Shown here piece by piece: positions 60,051 through 64,000 of a stretch of 64,000 nucleotides of DNA. A model generated the notes under the pieces. It worked only from the letters and a program-made list of their open reading frames with translations, did no database searches and was not told the DNA's origin. The stretch is from Epiperipatus broadwayi. Taxonomy: Eukaryota; Onychophora; Udeonychophora; Euonychophora; Peripatidae. How positions within the stretch are numbered: the stretch's first letter is position 1; every line of letters starts with the position of its first letter. The translations under genes and the position numbers were made by a program. The stretch spans positions 1,039,501 through 1,103,500 of the forward strand of contig JAQFVV010012574.1 of NCBI GenBank assembly GCA_028023455.1, in the 5' to 3' direction.

Positions 60051-60810
60051 AGAACTGATGAAAGAATGCTCAAAGTCCTTATTTTATTTTATGATAAATA
60101 AAAATTTAAAATATTTCATTTTTTCTTTTTTGATAAACAAATCTCCAAGCATAAACGTTTCAATACAGAATCTGACAAATTGGGGTCACTTAATCAAATT
60201 ACATATCACTTCATGTGTACATATAAACTTTTCAATTTATTTACTGAATATTCTCATGTTTTTCGCTTAATCTTAACCATAAACTTAAAACATATATGTA
60301 ATAGAAAAATAAGATATATATTTTAAGTATCTGTATTAAAATATATATATAAATCTTTCATAATTGAATATTATTCATTTATTTTTCATTCAATTTTAAA
60401 AATATATATATACATTATATATTATTACTAATAATAACGATTATACTTTTTTTAAAAAATGGTCAAGCATCAGCTAACATTCTGAATAAAAATATTAATT
60501 TTATTTTAATTTGTCAGTTATTTATTTTTATTATAATAGTTATAATTTTTTTAATGGTCATGAATAATGATCTGAAAGAAATATTGCCAATAAATTTTGT
60601 AGAGTATAAAATATCCTGCCATTACAGTAAGTAATATAAACACACTACATCAGAGAATAAAATATAAAATTAATGTAAAAAACCAAGTATAAAGCATTTG
60701 TTCATAATCATAGTTATTAACAAACAGCAAGATTATTCCAATAAAATATTTTTACAAATTTATTTTGGGCTTATTTGAATGTTATTAGTTCTTTGATTCA
60801 TCATGTGCTT
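60051..60810. other. AT-rich non-coding stretch
   Basis: No feature could be supported beyond TATATA runs near 60,340 and 60,402. Confidence 0.4.
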
Positions 60811-61487
60811 GATTGTTAAACTGTCCAATATTAGGGATTTGTTAATGTGAAATCTTAAGTCCTAATGTTATATAAATGACAAATCACAAATCACATCAAC
60901 AATACCAGGACCAAAACAATATCTATCTAATTTTACATGATTATAAAACAGAAATGCATTTGTAATATTAGTTTTCACTTTTTTGTACATAAATGAAAGT
61001 TGTATCATTCTAATTTGCTTTGGTTTTTTGATAGTATATAGATAATCCAATTTAGCTTCATCTGATTGCATACATGGCATTAGAATAGTCCATTTTATCT
61101 ATTTCATCATTCATATTATTGATTAATCTACTAAAATTCATAAGTGTTTTAAAAACCAACATTGAATTCATTTACACACAATACTCCAATATTATTTCCA
61201 ATACCCGACACATATGGTAACAATATTCTTTTTTTTTTTATCATTTCTAATTTTTCTCTTTTTGCATATAATATTTCTTTTAAAATATGCTACATACATA
61301 TATGTTTTACTAAAACCAAACTTTATCATATCAAAAGCATAAATTTCCATATTCTCAATTTTGTCGGTTTCAAATTTACATAAACAGAAGTTTTAATACA
61401 AAATACTCTCAAATCAGCATATTTATATGACATTAGGACTTAAGATTTCACATTAACAAATTCCTAATATTGGACAGTTTAACAATC
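60811..61487. mobile_element. Short TIR element, 677 bp
   Basis: GATTGTTAAACTGTCCAATA at 60,811 and its exact complement ending at 61,487 begin inverted ends of about 72 bp with only a few mismatches (through TTAAGTCCTAATG). The interior holds two unrelated small frames (minus 60,868-61,080; plus 61,162-61,383), the first partly inside the left end, without a known domain. It may be a MITE-like DNA element or another PLE-style inverted structure that has lost its coding. No clear target duplication was seen. Confidence 0.6.
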
Positions 61488-63091
61488 ATTAATAACTTAA
61501 TAAAAATTGTGATCTAACATCGATTTTCATCAGATTATATAATCACTGTATCAATGTTTATCCCCCCCCCCTAAAAATACTTTTATATTTTATCCATATA
61601 TCCTTATCATATTTATTGAATATACACAAAAGTTAAAAGTTACATTGTCATATTTATTCAGTGCTTAGTAATGTAAAAACCTTTATAAAGTCTCATAAAG
61701 TTACTGTTGCAGATAGAGGATTATAATGTCAAAAGTACCATTTTTAAAATATTAAAACCTGTATATCATTTATAAAAAGCAGTTTAACATTCTTTCTATT
61801 TGGCTGGAAAAACCATGTACATACATAGCATTCATAATGGATATTGATCAATAGATTTTTTTTTCAATAACTGTAACTAAAGAAAAAGAATTCTATAAAA
61901 GATGACAATATTTAAAACATTAAGATTAGCTTTTACAAGCATCTATTATTAAGAATACTGAATGAAGGCTTTTACAGTAAGTTAAACATATGTAAACAAA
62001 TAGAGCAGTTTATCTAAAAAAGGCAAAGGAACAAGGGATATACCAGACGTGATTAGTCACTATTGTTGAGAGACATATGCAAAAAAAAAAAAATGGAGCG
62101 AGAGAAAATCTAATATTTCTTGATGATCTTTAAAAATGTTTTGATTGAGTGAATATGTTTATTTTGTTAGATGTTTTGAAAAGAAAATTGAAATATATAT
62201 ATATATTATTAGAAAATTTATAATTAAACAGTCCTTTTATAGAATAGATACTTTAATAAAATAAGACTATCAGCTAGTTCATGTTTTCTAAAAATGTTTA
62301 TTTAAATGAATTTCTTAATGTTGTTTAGCTAAAGATGGAGTTAGTATTAAGAGAAAAACAGTCACTGCATTAGTTTTATTTGAAACAATATCATATTTAA
62401 TTTTATTGTCAGTGAATTTGACAGTGTTAAATAGAAGGAATCAAGTTTAATGATTATAGATGGAGCTAAAACAGAATGGAATGTTAACAGCATGCTAATG
62501 CTCAAATATAATGAAGATTGTGTTTATAATAAAAATGCAGTCAAAGTTATTACAATAAGAAATTCTGATTGCTACACAAGATTTTAACAGAAACATGTGA
62601 TAATTTTATGTTCCATTAAAACTGCTATCAAAAAAAAGTCTTACTTGGAGTGTGATTTTATATTAAGCAAAGATATAGTAGATTATTCCCAAAAGAAAAT
62701 GAAAAGTTTGAATTATAAATTTGAAGAATAGAAAGTTGATAAAAGTATACAATTTGCAATATGAAAAGGGTGTACAAAGTAAATGAAACTAGACTATTTA
62801 TTAATGATCACAAAAGGAAAAGAATCTGCACTGAGCATAGATTTAAAAATGAGAAAATTACAAGAATGCATCAAAAGAATGTGTGAAAAGAAATTTAGTG
62901 ACAAGAAAATTATAAAAATCTGTGAAAAGTAAAGAAATATTGGTAAAAAAAAATTTTTTTAAGATAATTTTAAAAAAGGAAGTATTGAAAGAGACTAAAA
63001 AGAAGATCCTTAGACACAAAAATTTTATAGGATTATTCAGTGTATAACACTTTTTTAAAAAAATTAATTACTTATAAACATAAATATTAAA
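61488..63091. other. AT-rich stretch, no gene recognised
   Basis: A ten-base C run lies at 61,562-61,571. An in-frame stretch near 62,449-62,587 (DGAKTEWNVNSMLMLKYNED) is unrecognised and short. Confidence 0.4.
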
Positions 63092-63640
63092 TAGAGAAAT
63101 TTGAACTTAGGATTTTTAGTCTTTCATCAATCCTCCACTCTATCTCAAATAACTGATACACATAACCACACACATGTGAAAAAGATAAATGATCCCCAAT
63201 ATACATATTTTGTGCAGAACCAGCACTCATCATTTGTCCAGATCATCATCTCCCACACATATATACAATCAGTGCACAGCTTATATCAAGATAGCAATTT
63301 TTAAACTTTAATGGATAGGCTTCAATTTTTTTATCCTTCCAACAATTCAATCGGGCTTTGAGCATTCCACCGTTGATTTTTCAATGAAACAGATGGGTGG
63401 ATTATTGAAACGATCATCCATTAAAGTTTAAGGAATTACTATCTTAATATAAACCAGGCACTGATTGTATATATGAGTGGGAAATGATGGTCTGGCCCAA
63501 CTGATGAGTGCTGGTTCTGCACGAAATACGTATATTGGGGATTTATCTTTTTTTCATATGTATAGTTATGTGTATCGGTTGTTTGAGATGGAGGGGAGAA
63601 TAAATATAGATTGAAAATCCTAAGTTTAAATTCCTCTATT
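63092..63640. repeat. Hammerhead-family palindrome with intact-core ribozyme
   Basis: The left arm (63,092-63,312) and right arm (63,415-63,640) are inverted copies around a loop of about 100 bp. Landmarks in each arm, from the outside in, are: a TTTGAACTTAGGATTTT end resembling a B box, the CATAACxAxxCAC segment, the hammerhead, and an ATCAGTGCxxxGxTTATAT segment. The left-arm hammerhead (minus strand, 63,193-63,239) has AUGAUGA and AAAA and is dead. The right arm keeps the full core. Confidence 0.75.
63496..63539 (+). ncRNA. Type-I hammerhead ribozyme, all core positions intact
   Basis: Stem I CCCAA (63,496-63,500) pairs with TTGGG (63,535-63,539). CTGATGA is at 63,501-63,507. Stem II is GTGC/GCAC with loop TGGTTCT (63,508-63,522). 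GAAA is at 63,523-63,526. Stem III ATAC/GTAT (63,526-63,533) is self-complementary without a loop, and A at 63,534 completes an AUA cleavage triplet, so cleavage is predicted after 63,534. The short, loopless stem III implies action as a dimer or within tandem transcripts, as known for retroelement hammerheads. Confidence 0.8.
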
Positions 63641-64000
63641 TACTATAATAGATATTCAGTTTACTAAATAAATAGGTTAAACATAAATATTTTAAATTTA
63701 TATATTTAAATAAACGTAATTATGCTTTTATAAAATAAACTTTCAAACAATGTTTTTTTGAAAATCTTTTCTTCTTTTTTTAACTCCCACTCTCTCTTCC
63801 TTCTGCATCTTACTTCCTTAGCGTTCTTCCGTGGGTTAATTATTTAATAATTAAAATAATATATGTATTTGTAAATATTTAAGTTTTATTTTCTATTAAT
63901 TAACCCATTATTTTTTCATCTTCAAAATTCTAAAAAAACAACAACAGTGAACTGAAGACAAATTAAAGATAGTTTATCATATTTCTTTATTATTATTATT
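63641..64000. other. AT-rich non-coding end of window
   Basis: Only A/T-rich sequence with a pyrimidine-rich patch (63,765-63,825). Nothing could be supported. Confidence 0.4.

Overview
The window is 64 kb of very AT-rich eukaryotic (metazoan-type) DNA. There is no operon structure, no long uninterrupted gene and no rRNA. Long A/T homopolymers, AT and ATT microsatellites and degenerate retroelements fill most of it. A degenerate TTAGGG-type array, tRNA-derived SINEs, RTE-like LINEs, Penelope-like elements (PLEs) with GIY-YIG endonuclease domains, and hAT debris all point to an invertebrate outside the insects. I could not place it further. The hallmark repeats I would expect of octopus were not seen. 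The only host-gene candidates are weak: a 29-nt exon-like block at 39.47 kb and an unrecognised 170-codon reading frame at 39.8 kb.

Layout, left to right. 0.9-2.0 kb: palindromic PLE remnant. 2.0-4.1 kb: 5'-truncated RTE LINE on the minus strand. 4-10 kb: AT-rich DNA with one SINE and a hammerhead-family repeat. 10.1-11.7 kb: two foldback repeats. 12.6-14.0 kb: the best PLE, inverted copies of the GIY-YIG end. 16.95-17.83 kb: TIR transposon of a widely distributed family. 19.5 kb: short PLE palindrome. 22.2-23.2 kb: inverted-repeat element enclosing TTAGGG-like repeats. 24.1 kb: a hammerhead ribozyme with every core position intact. 24.4-25.0 kb: hAT-like MITE. 27-27.8 kb: hammerhead-family repeats. 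28.1-29.5 kb: second RTE. 31.5-32.4 kb: PLE with an inverted 3' end. 33.4-36.2 and 40.8-44.0 kb: two direct copies of a 2.7-kb repeat, the second interrupted by a 500-N gap that looks artificial. 48.0-48.3 kb: long ATT microsatellite. 51.6-53.2 kb: tRNA-like SINE and a third RTE with a SINE inserted in it. 53.2-54.8 kb: tandem repeats that reverse orientation midway. 57.1-58.0 kb: PLE palindrome. 58.9-59.5 kb: hAT transposase pseudogene. 59.8 and 63.1-63.6 kb: hammerhead-family repeats, the last with a second intact-core ribozyme.

The most interesting theme is the repeated pairing of PLE debris with hammerhead ribozymes. Two motifs (24,098-24,144 plus; 63,496-63,539 plus) satisfy the type-I hammerhead consensus, with stem I, CUGAUGA, stem II, GAAA, a short self-complementary stem III and an NUH cleavage site. 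About nine more are decayed, and several of those sit in PLE 3' regions or next to tRNA-like promoter modules. This fits known biology: PLEs carrying hammerheads in their pseudo-LTRs, and small non-autonomous retrozymes thought to move with PLE machinery. Here several distinct ribozyme families and their possible PLE drivers lie together. All reading was by eye; no alignment, folding or database search was run.
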